NCBI RefSeq assembly: GCF_001592935.1
Contig: NZ_LRDB01000014.1
Coordinates: 1-57,252 of the forward strand
Source: Roseivirga echinicomitans
GTDB taxonomy: Bacteria > Bacteroidota > Bacteroidia > Cytophagales > Cyclobacteriaceae
Direction of reading: 5' to 3'
Length of the DNA: 57,252 bases
The notes below the pieces were generated by a model, which had not been told where the DNA came from, did not search any database, and worked only from the letters and a program-made list of their open reading frames with translations. Positions 35,281-43,301 of the stretch are shown here, in pieces (the first letter of the stretch is position 1; every line of letters starts with the position of its first letter). The position numbers and the translations under genes were made by a program.

Positions 35281-36381
35281 ATGAGTGATAAGACACATTT
35301 TAATCCATCCAAAGTTTATTTCATCATTTTAGCATTTGGTGGACTATTATTGGTCGCTTACATATGCTTACTTACCCTTAATTTCAATCAAGCCGATGCC
35401 ACAACATCTGGCGCCATTGGTGATGCTTTTGGTGGAGTTGCAGCACCTTTTGTTGGTACTGCTGGGGTTTTATTGACATTTCTAGCCTTTTGGGTACAGT
35501 ATATAGCCAACGAGCGACAGAGAGAGGCTTATGAACAGCAAAGAAATGATATTAAGCGAGAACGATTTGAGAATAAATTTTATGAGCTTTTGAGGCTTCA
35601 CAAAGAGAATGTGAATGAGGTCAATATTAATCATGGAGCGTTTAAGGGTAGAGATGCATTTATTCTGATGTATCGAGAATATAAATTCATCTATTTGATC
35701 GTGGAAGAAGAGGTAACACAACACCTTAAGACTTATCAACTAGGTGATTTCGAACTAAAACAAATGTCACATCGATTCGCATTTGATTTCTTCATGAATG
35801 GCGTAGGACCAAGTACAGATGAATATTATGAAGCAATGGGCAAACCAGGACCGGTGAATGTTCTGTACATAAAAATAAACAATAAACTGAAGGAGCTTAC
35901 TCGACCACACAAAGATGATAAAGCTTATCGAGCTGGACACTTTGAAGTAAAGTTTGGTTACAAGCCTGTTAATGGTCACATCTCCAGATTAAGCCATTAC
36001 TACCGTCATTTATACCACACCATAAGATTTGTGGTAAATGAGGAACAAACCTTTTTACAAAATTATGATTTCATAAGACTCTTTAGGTCACAGCTTTCAA
36101 TACACGAAGTAGCACTTTTATACTATAATTCATTTTGGTACAAAGGTCAAAAAATGTGGAAAGATGAAATGAGTGACGGCAAAATAAACCACTACATCAT
36201 TGACTATAAACTCTTAAAAAATCTTCCTGAAACGGTTCAAAGCTTTGGCTTAAAAGCAAGCGAAAAGCTTAGAAAAGAAATGAAAATTCAAAAAAACTGG
36301 TCGGATAAAAAAATCGATCATGAAGTAAAACTTTCCTTCGAACAAACCGAAGATAATGTCGCAATATTCGAGCAAAAGTAG
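35281..36381 (+). CDS. Putative phage abortive infection protein (AbiC-like)
   Basis: 366 aa. Two N-terminal membrane helices (about residues 12-32 and 52-74) are separated by ATTSGAIGDAFGGVAAPFVGT. They are followed by the charged helical stretch YIANERQREAYEQQRNDIKR and the FENKFYELLRLHKENVNEV segment characteristic of the putative AbiC family (PF16872). The remaining cytoplasmic domain is helical and aromatic-rich (HISRLSHYYRHLYHTIRFV). Such proteins are thought to abort phage infection from the inner membrane; the mechanism is unknown. It is divergent from the restriction operon and alone on its strand, so it has its own promoter in 35109-35280. Confidence 0.82.
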   Translation: MSDKTHFNPSKVYFIILAFGGLLLVAYICLLTLNFNQADATTSGAIGDAFGGVAAPFVGTAGVLLTFLAFWVQYIANERQREAYEQQRNDIKRERFENKFYELLRLHKENVNEVNINHGAFKGRDAFILMYREYKFIYLIVEEEVTQHLKTYQLGDFELKQMSHRFAFDFFMNGVGPSTDEYYEAMGKPGPVNVLYIKINNKLKELTRPHKDDKAYRAGHFEVKFGYKPVNGHISRLSHYYRHLYHTIRFVVNEEQTFLQNYDFIRLFRSQLSIHEVALLYYNSFWYKGQKMWKDEMSDGKINHYIIDYKLLKNLPETVQSFGLKASEKLRKEMKIQKNWSDKKIDHEVKLSFEQTEDNVAIFEQK

Positions 36382-36539
36382 TTTTGTAGATATCAAACAT
36401 CAAACTACTCGAAAGGTCTTCAATAAGCAATTGAATTAACATGATCAGAAGAGAAAATGAGATTTTGTTAGCAATTTATCATGCAGACCATATGAAATGT
36501 GAGCCGTAAATTCCACTACTAGCTTTTCTCAACATTGAA

Positions 36540-36725
36540 TTAGCTGTTATGCAGTGTTGGTGACATATCTTCATCTTCCAGAATCAAAGGCCCTTGTAAA
36601 AACTTCTGGTTCTTATCGGTCGGGTTTATTGTAGGCCTCGCATTCTCTTCAATAGATTTCGCTTCGATAAACTCAAACATATTAGAAGGCGATTCATTAT
36701 TTTCTGCTTTACGTGTAGATCTCAT
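36540..36725 (-). CDS. Small hypothetical protein (uncertain)
   Basis: 61 aa from the ATG at 36725. Acidic and hydrophilic (SPSNMFEFIEAKSIEENARP, GPLILEDEDMSP), probably disordered; no motif recognised. The upstream extension to 36800 starts at a non-ATG codon and looks non-coding. It might be a small regulator or antitoxin-like peptide, or chance; nothing in the sequence decides. Confidence 0.35.
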   Translation of the reverse strand: MRSTRKAENNESPSNMFEFIEAKSIEENARPTINPTDKNQKFLQGPLILEDEDMSPTLHNS

Positions 36726-36900
36726 TTTAAAAAACAATAGGATGTAATACTTTTCTCTTTGTAAGCAATACAAATTAAACACCTTATCGCTGCTTTGCAA
36801 TTACTATTAATCAAGACTCCATTCATGGATTGTAATTAATTTTCAATCTTTAGTTAGTTACTAATTATATTAGTACAGCTAAATAAATTAGTTTTGAGGT

Positions 36901-37296
36901 ATGATTCGAGAAGAGGGCTTTTACATTGTAGAGAAAAAGGGTGGGTTCTCTAAAACAGTACACTTCCTTTGGATTTATGTCAAAAACAGAAAGAAATACT
37001 TTCTTATTGATGATAATAATCCGGTTCTATTTACCGAAGATTCTAGCCAAGAGTTAAATGAATTCAAATTTATTAAGAAGCTTACCACCAATAGAAAGGA
37101 CCTAGAATTCAAAAGGACTGTAATAACAATCAAAACCGAATTCGGAAATCATACATTCGAATTCAAGTCCTTTAATTTCATCGCTTTATACAGATTAGTA
37201 TTTATTCTATTGCCAGGTATAGGCGAAAGTCTGAGGTTTAGGCACTTTGTTAAGAGACTTTTGAATGACATTAAGCAAGGAAAATTCGATTCGTAA
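36901..37296 (+). CDS. Hypothetical protein in the island
   Basis: 131 aa, not recognised. Beta-rich and basic N-terminal two thirds (HFLWIYVKNRKKYFLID, FKRTVITIKTEFGNHTFEFKS), then a hydrophobic stretch (FIALYRLVFILLPGIGESL) that could be a membrane-associated helix, and a basic end (RHFVKRLLNDIKQGK). Preceded by an AT-rich 100-base region with a TAATTATATTAG stretch. AT-rich codon use fits the island rather than the surrounding chromosome. No function suggested. Confidence 0.6.
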   Translation: MIREEGFYIVEKKGGFSKTVHFLWIYVKNRKKYFLIDDNNPVLFTEDSSQELNEFKFIKKLTTNRKDLEFKRTVITIKTEFGNHTFEFKSFNFIALYRLVFILLPGIGESLRFRHFVKRLLNDIKQGKFDS

Positions 37297-37565
37297 GGCG
37301 TATCACTTCTCTTAAATTACTCATTGGTAAATGAGAGGATTTTCATCCTTTAAAAACGGTGATTTATTACTTTTTTAACATTAACATTGATTAACATTTT
37401 CAAAAATTTAATCACCTGATAATCTGATAATTAATTTTCAAAGTGTTGTCCGAAAGGTTATTAGAATAAAAGCAATTGAGAACATTTTTTTTAGAAGTTT
37501 GAGAAGATGCTGAAACAGTTTAAAAGGTTGTCATTATTCGTCAATTCACAGCGTCAAATTCGTAT
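37297..37565. other. Non-coding AT-rich stretch
   Basis: No open frame of note on either strand. It contains the repeated pentamers AACATT (TTAACATTAACATTGATTAACATT at 37375-37398), which could be iterons or protein-binding repeats next to the Rep-like gene. Nothing else seen. Confidence 0.4.
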
Positions 37566-37730
37566 TCAATAACATGATTTTATAACCTCAATCACTTCAG
37601 CTTTACCCTGTAAATACTCTTTATATAATCTTGCGTTTAGCTCAGGATCATAAGTCTCACGAATTTCGATTTCAATAGACTCTTTCACTAAAAAGAAAGC
37701 CGAGTTTTTTATTCTTGTTTCCTTATTCAT
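37566..37730 (-). CDS. Small ORF, 54 aa
   Basis: 54 aa, starting MNKETRIKNSAFFLVKESIE and ending in IEVIKSCY. Amphipathic helical composition, charged, no membrane segment. ATG at 37730, TGA at 37566. The balanced composition and position just downstream of the Rep-like gene on the same strand (98-base gap) suggest a real gene, perhaps a small regulator of the element. There is no recognised family. Confidence 0.5.
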   Translation of the reverse strand: MNKETRIKNSAFFLVKESIEIEIRETYDPELNARLYKEYLQGKAEVIEVIKSCY

Positions 37731-37828
37731 TCTTCAATATACTCTAGAAAGGTAGATGTTCAGATGTTAGCATTACTCAACATTTCCCTTTCTCTATTTA
37801 AAACAAGTCTAGTCAAAACATAAACACA

Positions 37829-38767
37829 TTATGTACCCTTTTTTTCACTTAATAACAAGTTCAGATTGAGCTCTTTGAGCAGGAGTTCATTTAGGTTGAT
37901 TTTTGGATTTAATAATGCCCTTGATTTTTTCACACTTTCATTAACCCTAGCAAGGTCAGTTTTCCCTCCACCTTTCTGTTTCAGTACTCTATTGAACTCT
38001 GAATAAGCATCTGAATAATATAACATGATATTCTTGATGTCGCTGGTTTTCATATCTGGCGACAATTGAGGAAATAGCCGAAAATTAATACCACCTGTCA
38101 CCTGACGCCAATGACTGTAAATAGGAGACTCCATATCGAACAAGTCTGCCCCTTTTTTTACGCCATGCTTTCTTAAGAAGTTTCTATCAAAATACTTAAT
38201 TTCAAACCGGTATGACCCAGGCCGAACATAGCTTACATCTTTGGCTAAGATGTTCTTCTTTGCCACATCATAAATTTTAATCTCAAACTGAGTTAATTGG
38301 AGATGCCAACCGTAAATCTCTCGTGACTTACTCTTCTTCATAGCGTCAAATAAGCTATTCTTATACGCTGCCTTTAGTCGAGGAATTAAATCGAAATCCT
38401 CATGGAAATAAACACCAACCTCAACATGATCGATCTCAAAATTTAAAGCATTCTGACCTAAATCTATACTCAGGTTTTCAAAGGCTTCGTAACACTCCTC
38501 AATACTAAAGGTGCAAGCATTATTTCCATGATAATATTTCCATAAAGAGTTTTTCAAAACATGCTTACCATGTAGTAAATCTACCTTCTGATAAAAACCT
38601 CTTTCTTCTTTGGGTACGTTATACGTCCAATATTTTGGAAACCCAGGAGAGAGAATTGATTCAGAAGGTTTAAAAAGCCTATTCATGTACTGAATAGGCT
38701 TTTTCCGCATTAACTGAAATAGGCCCAAATCTGTATCAGGCCTCATGACAATGAAATCAAACGCCAT
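37829..38767 (-). CDS. Rep-like protein of the integrative element (tentative)
   Basis: 312 aa. The layout resembles replication-associated proteins of the gene II/X (G2P) or related rolling-circle type. An N-terminal beta-rich domain (ALNFEIDHVEVGVYFHEDFD) is followed by LTQFEIKIYDVAKK and GSYRFEIKYFDRNFLRKHGVK. A helical C-terminal part is rich in Leu. A clear HUH motif is not visible, so this is a moderate-confidence guess. It overlaps the HTH gene upstream by 11 bases and belongs to the mobility module. A Rep protein would allow the excised circle to replicate; that is inference. Confidence 0.5.
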   Translation of the reverse strand: MAFDFIVMRPDTDLGLFQLMRKKPIQYMNRLFKPSESILSPGFPKYWTYNVPKEERGFYQKVDLLHGKHVLKNSLWKYYHGNNACTFSIEECYEAFENLSIDLGQNALNFEIDHVEVGVYFHEDFDLIPRLKAAYKNSLFDAMKKSKSREIYGWHLQLTQFEIKIYDVAKKNILAKDVSYVRPGSYRFEIKYFDRNFLRKHGVKKGADLFDMESPIYSHWRQVTGGINFRLFPQLSPDMKTSDIKNIMLYYSDAYSEFNRVLKQKGGGKTDLARVNESVKKSRALLNPKINLNELLLKELNLNLLLSEKKGT

Positions 38768-39023
38768 CTTTGTTTACCATTTCCTCCAAGTCCGCAATTA
38801 CCCAGTGTCTAGAAAACAGTATTCTTCCGTGGACTTTAATGGCTCTAATTAATCCTTTGGCGACCCAACGGTCGAAGTTGGTCAATGAAGTACGACAAAA
38901 CTCAGCCGCCTCCTCTCTAGTTAAAAAATGTTGTGGCTCCTGACTTTTTGAAAGCTTCTGGTCTACTAAATCTTCAACCTGCTTTCTGATTTCGGCAATG
39001 ATAATTGAATTTAAATGTCTCAT
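38757..39023 (-). CDS. Excisionase/HTH_17-type DNA-binding protein
   Basis: 88 aa from the ATG at 39023 (the extension to 39077 begins without ATG and encodes an unlikely hydrophobic stretch). A MerR-like helix-turn-helix is visible in FLTREEAAEFCRTSLTNFDRWVAKGLIRAIKVHGRILFSRHW, the layout of HTH_17/excisionase proteins in Bacteroidota elements. It probably controls excision or the Rep-like gene, which it overlaps. The neighbours are Rep-like downstream and a coiled-coil protein then integrase upstream. Confidence 0.8.
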   Translation of the reverse strand: MRHLNSIIIAEIRKQVEDLVDQKLSKSQEPQHFLTREEAAEFCRTSLTNFDRWVAKGLIRAIKVHGRILFSRHWVIADLEEMVNKDGV

Positions 39024-39120
39024 AATAAATATTATAATGAGACGAAATAGGGGGTTATAAGCACCAATATGTTCCATAAACCCTCACAAGATCACTTGTG
39101 AGGGTGAGAATGTGAGGGGC

Positions 39121-39714
39121 TTAAATCTTTACTTTCTTTTCGAGAGGTATTTTATTCTCTAGCTCCTTCATGTCTTTAATTAATGAGTCAACCACCTTTT
39201 GTATTGTCACTCGAACTTGGTTGAGGTTTTCATAATAATCTTCATCACTCAACTTTACTTCACGATCACTTGAAGGCCTTTCCATGCCTAAGGCTATCCT
39301 CATAGATTCAGCCCCTACATTGGTTATTAAGTTTGATCCTTCTCCAATTTTTTCATTCGTGTTTCTAAAAACATCCAAACCTTTTAGTTCTTTGATTAAA
39401 ATAGCTAACTGACCAAGCGTCAATGATGAATTAATCCCTGTGCCTATCTTGTTTTTAATCCTTTTTTCTTGGCTTTCGGATACTTCTTTTATGGTGTCAG
39501 ATAAAGAGGTAACCGAGTAATCCAATTCATCTTTTATAAAACTAATTTCGTCTTGAAGTTTAATATTTTCTGCTTCCAGTTCATCAAACTTCACTGCAAC
39601 ATTGAAAAACTGTTCCTCAACCCGCTTCTCCCAAAAAGTATTAAGCGAATCCCCAATTAGTCTTTCAATTTCGTTTTCAGACCATTCTCTATTATAACCT
39701 CGTTCTTCGTACAT
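39121..39714 (-). CDS. Coiled-coil hypothetical protein next to integrase
   Basis: 197 aa, hydrophilic and helical, with heptad-like patterns (VKFDELEAENIKLQDEISF, VTIQKVVDSLIKDMKELENK). No membrane segments or catalytic motif. It ends 43 bases before the transcript region of the HTH gene and begins just after the integrase stop on the same strand, so it probably shares transcription with the integrase. Proteins of this kind occur in mobilisable elements beside int, but their function is unknown. Confidence 0.65.
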   Translation of the reverse strand: MYEERGYNREWSENEIERLIGDSLNTFWEKRVEEQFFNVAVKFDELEAENIKLQDEISFIKDELDYSVTSLSDTIKEVSESQEKRIKNKIGTGINSSLTLGQLAILIKELKGLDVFRNTNEKIGEGSNLITNVGAESMRIALGMERPSSDREVKLSDEDYYENLNQVRVTIQKVVDSLIKDMKELENKIPLEKKVKI

Positions 39715-39716
39715 AT

Positions 39717-40976
39717 TTAAAATAACATTACGTCTATCAAATCTTGATCACTTACTGAGTAATAGTGATCATTAATTACTTTCTCTGTCTTTCCGGTAAT
39801 CACTGCCACATGCTTTGTAGAGACACCCCATTTGTGACAAAGCGTGATAAACGTCTTTATCGCCAAGTGAGAAGTTACAAGCGAGCTTAACGACTGAAAA
39901 TCACCTGGTTCAACCTCTATTTCTCTGTTTATTCCTACAAGCTCAAAAAGGTCTTTGAGGTACTCATTGTATTTTTGATCGGATATTCTTGGCAACTGAT
40001 AGTCGTACTTTTCCAAAATTATTAGCGGAATTGGCTTTAATGGAATAAGGGCTCGTTTTCTCTGCTTCTCGGTTTTCAGCTCAATCACTTTCACCTCTAC
40101 ATCACCTTTATTCACCTTGCTGATATGCTTTTGGTTTAATCGATTCAAATCACCTACCCTCAACCCTACGAAGCAATTGAAAACAAACCTATCTCTGATT
40201 CTAGCTAACTTCTCATGTTTTGATAAGTCATAATCTATAAGGCTATTCACTTCTTCTTCAGTAAGATAAAACACTTTTTTCTGCGATTTAAAAACCTTGA
40301 ACTCTTTCGTATCAATATCCGAATGAACTGAAAACCCTCTACTTCTCGCCCAATTAAGCACTCCTTTCAGCGTCTTTACATTCTTGCCAATTGTGCTATC
40401 CTTTTTAATTCCTTTGTGCGTATTTCTTAAAAAAGAAATGAAATCATCATAGTAATTAAGATCTACTTGATTTATAGCGAATTGGTGCCCTACCGCTTTG
40501 TGAAAGTTTTTAATATGATTCAAAGTACTCTTATACTGCCTAATCGTATTACTTGAAATTCCAGATGTTTGCCTAGAGGTCAAGTAATCTTCATATACCT
40601 CCTCGATCAAGGGTATTTCATATTCTTCGATTGATTGATTGAAACCAGACTCAAACTCTTTCTTGACAAAATTTGGAGTTGGATCAATGCCCTTCGCCAA
40701 TAATCTATTAGCTGCTGACTTCACAGAAGCAATAACTAGTTCAATGCTGTCAATGGCTTCCAGCCTACCTTTTGATCTCTGTTTTATGAAAGGCGCAATC
40801 AACTCCAGCCTACCACTTCTTTCAACAATCTCTAATACTTCCGGATTAACCTTACATGCCTGAAAATCTGCTGTTTTACTATTGTGTTGATATCTGACGT
40901 ATAATGTAGTCTCACCTTTGGCACTGAGCCTCGGGTTTTTCAATGCGTCTTTCTTAAATATTACTTTGGTTGTCAT
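39717..40976 (-). CDS. Tyrosine-type site-specific integrase
   Basis: 419 aa from the ATG at 40976 (a TTG four codons earlier would lie in the arm repeat). An N-terminal arm-binding domain (ARM-type, RLSAKGETTLYVRYQH) is followed by a SAM-like core-binding domain (about 110-220). The catalytic domain has Arg in CFVGLRVGDLNRL and a later His-x-x-x-x-His-like segment SSLVTSHLAIKTFITL. The final VAVITGKTEKVINDHYY carries the Tyr nucleophile. The second-box Arg is less clear in this divergent Bacteroidota form. It integrates the island into tRNA-Arg and sits at the right end, directly beside the 22-bp arm repeat. Confidence 0.92.
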   Translation of the reverse strand: MTTKVIFKKDALKNPRLSAKGETTLYVRYQHNSKTADFQACKVNPEVLEIVERSGRLELIAPFIKQRSKGRLEAIDSIELVIASVKSAANRLLAKGIDPTPNFVKKEFESGFNQSIEEYEIPLIEEVYEDYLTSRQTSGISSNTIRQYKSTLNHIKNFHKAVGHQFAINQVDLNYYDDFISFLRNTHKGIKKDSTIGKNVKTLKGVLNWARSRGFSVHSDIDTKEFKVFKSQKKVFYLTEEEVNSLIDYDLSKHEKLARIRDRFVFNCFVGLRVGDLNRLNQKHISKVNKGDVEVKVIELKTEKQRKRALIPLKPIPLIILEKYDYQLPRISDQKYNEYLKDLFELVGINREIEVEPGDFQSLSSLVTSHLAIKTFITLCHKWGVSTKHVAVITGKTEKVINDHYYSVSDQDLIDVMLF

Positions 40977-40978
40977 TG

Positions 40979-41000
40979 TTTTTGGCAAGCTATTGGCAAG
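40979..41000. repeat. Right arm-type repeat (22 bp)
   Basis: Identical to 24870-24891, same orientation. It lies 2 bases upstream of the integrase ATG, so integrase binding here could also repress its own gene. Confidence 0.8.
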
Positions 41001-41106
41001 TGTAATATACTATAAGAGCACAAAATAACATACAATATGCCCCACATATTTATTTCACATCACCAAACAAGGCTTCAGATAGCTATTTATTGTAACCTCA
41101 AAAATT

Positions 41107-41132
41107 AGGTTCGATTCCTGAAGGGATCACTT
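41107..41132. repeat. attR: 26-bp copy of the tRNA-Arg 3' end
   Basis: Identical to 24806-24831. The tRNA 5' part is missing, so this is a recombination scar and not a gene. It marks the right end of the island. Confidence 0.92.
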
Positions 41133-41134
41133 TT

Positions 41135-41172
41135 AAACCCCTCTGATAATTTCAGTGGGGTTTTTGTTTTTT
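41135..41172 (+). terminator. Original tRNA-Arg terminator, displaced by the island
   Basis: AAACCCC/GGGGTTT with an inner CTGA/TCAG stem and a T tract. Homologous to the hairpin after attL but differing in loop and tail. It is probably the native terminator from before insertion. Confidence 0.75.
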
Positions 41173-41882
41173 AAGGGATTAGATACAGCGCAAGTATATA
41201 CTCAACAAAATAGGCCCTTAGCTCTCCCGAAGTTTCAGGACGATACAAATCCTTATCATCTATGCTTCCACTTTTTTTGTCTGCATCACAGATTTGATGG
41301 ATTACGGGATTTCACTGATTTGGTACCAAAGCTCGCCTTTGTTGCGTGTTTTTACCAACAAATTGAGGGGCTTGCTATAACTTTCTTTTTATCCTGACCC
41401 CGAACTTCTCGGAGGAAGAAACCAAAGGTGTTACGCCCCTTCAGGGCTTAATTAAGTTTATGCTGAATTACGGATGGGCTGCACCCATCCTTATGATATT
41501 TCGCCCCGTTGGGGCTAAGTCGCAGAAATATTTAACTCACATAGCCCTGAAAGGGCTTTATATGAAAACGAAGGATGCAACCCTTCGGAAACAGATCTAC
41601 ATATTAATAAGTCCTGAATGGACGAGATAAGCCTCTTCATAAAATAAGTCACTAGCCACAGGCAAGCGACTGCTTCGGTGTTAGACCCTTCGCTTCACTC
41701 AGGGATGGAAAAAGGTATTAGTACATTTAAAGATCAGTTTCTTTAAAGAAGCTTTAGCTCGTTCTTTCCACTAAACGCCAGCCTTTGTTACGTGTGCCTT
41801 GCTAATAGACCTATTATGGCTTAGTATGATTACAAAAATTTTAAAATATTTGTTTATTAGCTGAATAGTCTATTTTTGAAGT
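41173..41882. other. Gene-free region with degraded repeats
   Basis: 710 bases between attR and the next gene with no credible coding frame. It contains a REP-like palindrome cluster (41437-41557). It also has two copies of a short phrase GCCTTTGTTGCGTGT / GCCTTTGTTACGTGT (about 41337 and 41793). Several repeat families seem to have accumulated beside the island boundary. Confidence 0.6.
41437..41557. repeat. REP-like cluster of short-loop palindromes
   Basis: Four GC-rich hairpins in 120 bp: GCCCcttcaGGGC (about 41437-41450), GGATGGG-CTGCA-CCCATCC (41472-41490), GCCCC-GTT-GGGGC (about 41503-41515) and AGCCCT-GAA-AGGGCT (41543-41557). The group resembles intergenic REP elements of Bacteroidota, which are often spread by RAYT transposases. 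No transposase gene is present here. Confidence 0.75.
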
Positions 41883-42992
41883 ATGAGAACTTCACAGAGT
41901 CGTTTGTTTAAGTGTATGTTGGTGTGTTCAATCTTGACCTTTTTTTATGTGGTTCAAGGTTGTGAAAAAGGCGTAGAAGTGGATGAACTCCCTGAAGAAC
42001 CTGAGCTCCCTATTGTAAAGGTTGATGAGTCCTTCTTTTATGTAGCAGATATTAAAGAACCGTGGAGAGAAGCCTTATTTAGCACAGATGAAAACATTGT
42101 CTATCTTTTTAGCCGAGAAGAGAATGGCAAAATGATTATTTATAACTATGAATCGTATTCGGTTGTAGCCGAGGGGGTTAAATCGGATAAAATTCTGGAT
42201 TACCCCGTGGCCATTGGTCAATTCAATGATAGTAAGGAGCTCTATATTGGTAGTGGTAAATATGTCAACGTATATGATGGAAAAACCCTAGAGCATAAGG
42301 AAAAGCTTAGAGCACTTGAAGATGGAGACAGTCAATACGTTTCTAGTTTGGAATTTAGAGAGCCTAACCTTCTTTTTATTGGTGCTTGTAACACTAGTAA
42401 CTCGAACAAAAATAAGGGTACTCTAACTATTGATAGGAGTAGCGGCCAAAGGATCGCGAGATCTCAGTACGGAGATAATTGCGTGAGAATAAAGACTTTC
42501 AAGAATGGGTTGGTTAATGACGAAATAGGTGTGTTTGGAGTAGGATTTCAAACCTCAAGCCCATGGCTTATTTCAGACTTATTTGATAAATCGGGGGATG
42601 TAGTAAGTAATAGTTTTAAGGCTGTAGCTGTGAATAAAATGTCACGAGATATATTAGCCACTAGTGAGGATGCGGATTACTTTGTTACTGGAGAAAGAGG
42701 CAATATCTTCGATAAGAAAACTACGGATCTACTAGGTAGTTTGAATGGCGATTTTAGGAACTATTTCTTAAATGATGACGGGTCTAAAATCTTCGCAATA
42801 AAGGATTATTCGTCTATTGAGGTCTTTGAATACCCATCTCTTAAATCATTAGGACTTATTAAATTGGCGGATGAATCGTTGACAGAGTATCTAGTGCCAA
42901 CCAAAGGCTTTGTTGATGGAGATAAAGTAATATTGGTTTATCTATCCATAGAAAAGATATATATGTCCAAATTGGATATTCCTAAATTTTGA
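41883..42992 (+). CDS. Lipoprotein with beta-propeller-like fold
   Basis: 369 aa. The signal peptide ends in a lipobox VVQGC (Cys27). The mature part starts with a Pro/Glu-rich linker (ELPEEPELPIVK). It continues with repeated beta-strand blocks (LFSTDENIVYLFSREENGKMIIYNYESYSVVAEG, ELYIGSGKYVNVYDGKT, KIFAIKDYSSIEVFEYPSLKSLG) that read like WD40/quinoprotein-type propeller blades. Probably a surface or periplasmic binding protein; the ligand is unknown. It is isolated, with the REP-rich region upstream and a convergent mnmE remnant 6 bases downstream. Confidence 0.75.
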   Translation: MRTSQSRLFKCMLVCSILTFFYVVQGCEKGVEVDELPEEPELPIVKVDESFFYVADIKEPWREALFSTDENIVYLFSREENGKMIIYNYESYSVVAEGVKSDKILDYPVAIGQFNDSKELYIGSGKYVNVYDGKTLEHKEKLRALEDGDSQYVSSLEFREPNLLFIGACNTSNSNKNKGTLTIDRSSGQRIARSQYGDNCVRIKTFKNGLVNDEIGVFGVGFQTSSPWLISDLFDKSGDVVSNSFKAVAVNKMSRDILATSEDADYFVTGERGNIFDKKTTDLLGSLNGDFRNYFLNDDGSKIFAIKDYSSIEVFEYPSLKSLGLIKLADESLTEYLVPTKGFVDGDKVILVYLSIEKIYMSKLDIPKF

Positions 42993-42998
42993 ACTCTA

Positions 42999-43073
42999 TC
43001 ACTTCCCGATACAGAACTTACTAAAAATATTCGCCAATAAATCATCGGTGGTGACCTCGCCAAGGTAATGGAG
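42999..43073 (-). pseudogene. mnmE: 3' remnant of mnmE (tRNA modification GTPase)
   Basis: The minus strand reads LHYLGEVTTDDLLANIFSK then FCIGK-stop, the unmistakable C-terminus of MnmE including the Cys motif FCIGK. Four residues (ITGE) usual in LGEITGEVTTDDL are missing, and the frame breaks upstream. The intervening sequence to about 43260 shows only faint, frameshifted similarity. It is not a working gene. The fragment may be a scar of recombination at the mnmE 3' end, a known attachment site for genomic islands such as SGI1. Confidence 0.75.
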
Positions 43074-43301
43074 GCTTTAGCAAATAACTCTAAGAACTCA
43101 ATAGATAGATCAATCCGTGCCCAATGAGAAATCGTAATCTTCACAAACATGGGGACTATAAAAGCAAAAAACTCGCCCTGGGACGCTGTTCGAATGGGTA
43201 GCGTGGCGAGTACTGTTAATACAAATGTACGTAAAGCCAACAGAAAGAGGTTGTACATTTCTGTATTTTCTCCAACGCCAATATCAGTATACTTCTGATA
43301 A

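Larger units (their letters stand above)
24806..41132. mobile_element. Integrative genomic island in tRNA-Arg carrying a defence block
   Basis: Bounded by 26-bp direct repeats of the tRNA-Arg 3' end (24806-24831 and 41107-41132). It has 22-bp arm-type repeats just inside both ends (24870-24891, 40979-41000) and a tyrosine integrase next to the right end. An HTH/excisionase-like protein and a Rep-like protein complete the mobility part (37829-40976). The cargo is a type I restriction-modification operon with embedded extra genes and a putative abortive-infection gene. No conjugation genes are visible, so it is a non-conjugative integrative element, possibly mobilised by helpers. Length is about 16.3 kb. 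Confidence 0.9.

Noticed and set aside
36726-36800. N-terminal extension of the small gene at 36540
   Set aside because: It begins at a non-ATG codon and encodes an unlikely Tyr/Leu-rich stretch; the ATG at 36725 is preferred.
41107-41132. Second tRNA-Arg gene
   Set aside because: Only the 3' 23 bases of the tRNA are present; it is the attR scar of the island.
41155-41397. 80-aa frame right after attR
   Set aside because: It starts inside the terminator hairpin and lacks conserved features; probably chance in a repeat-rich gap.
42938-43258. 106-aa open frame on the minus strand
   Set aside because: It overlaps the end of the lipoprotein gene and runs in a different frame from the recognisable mnmE remnant; composition is not protein-like.
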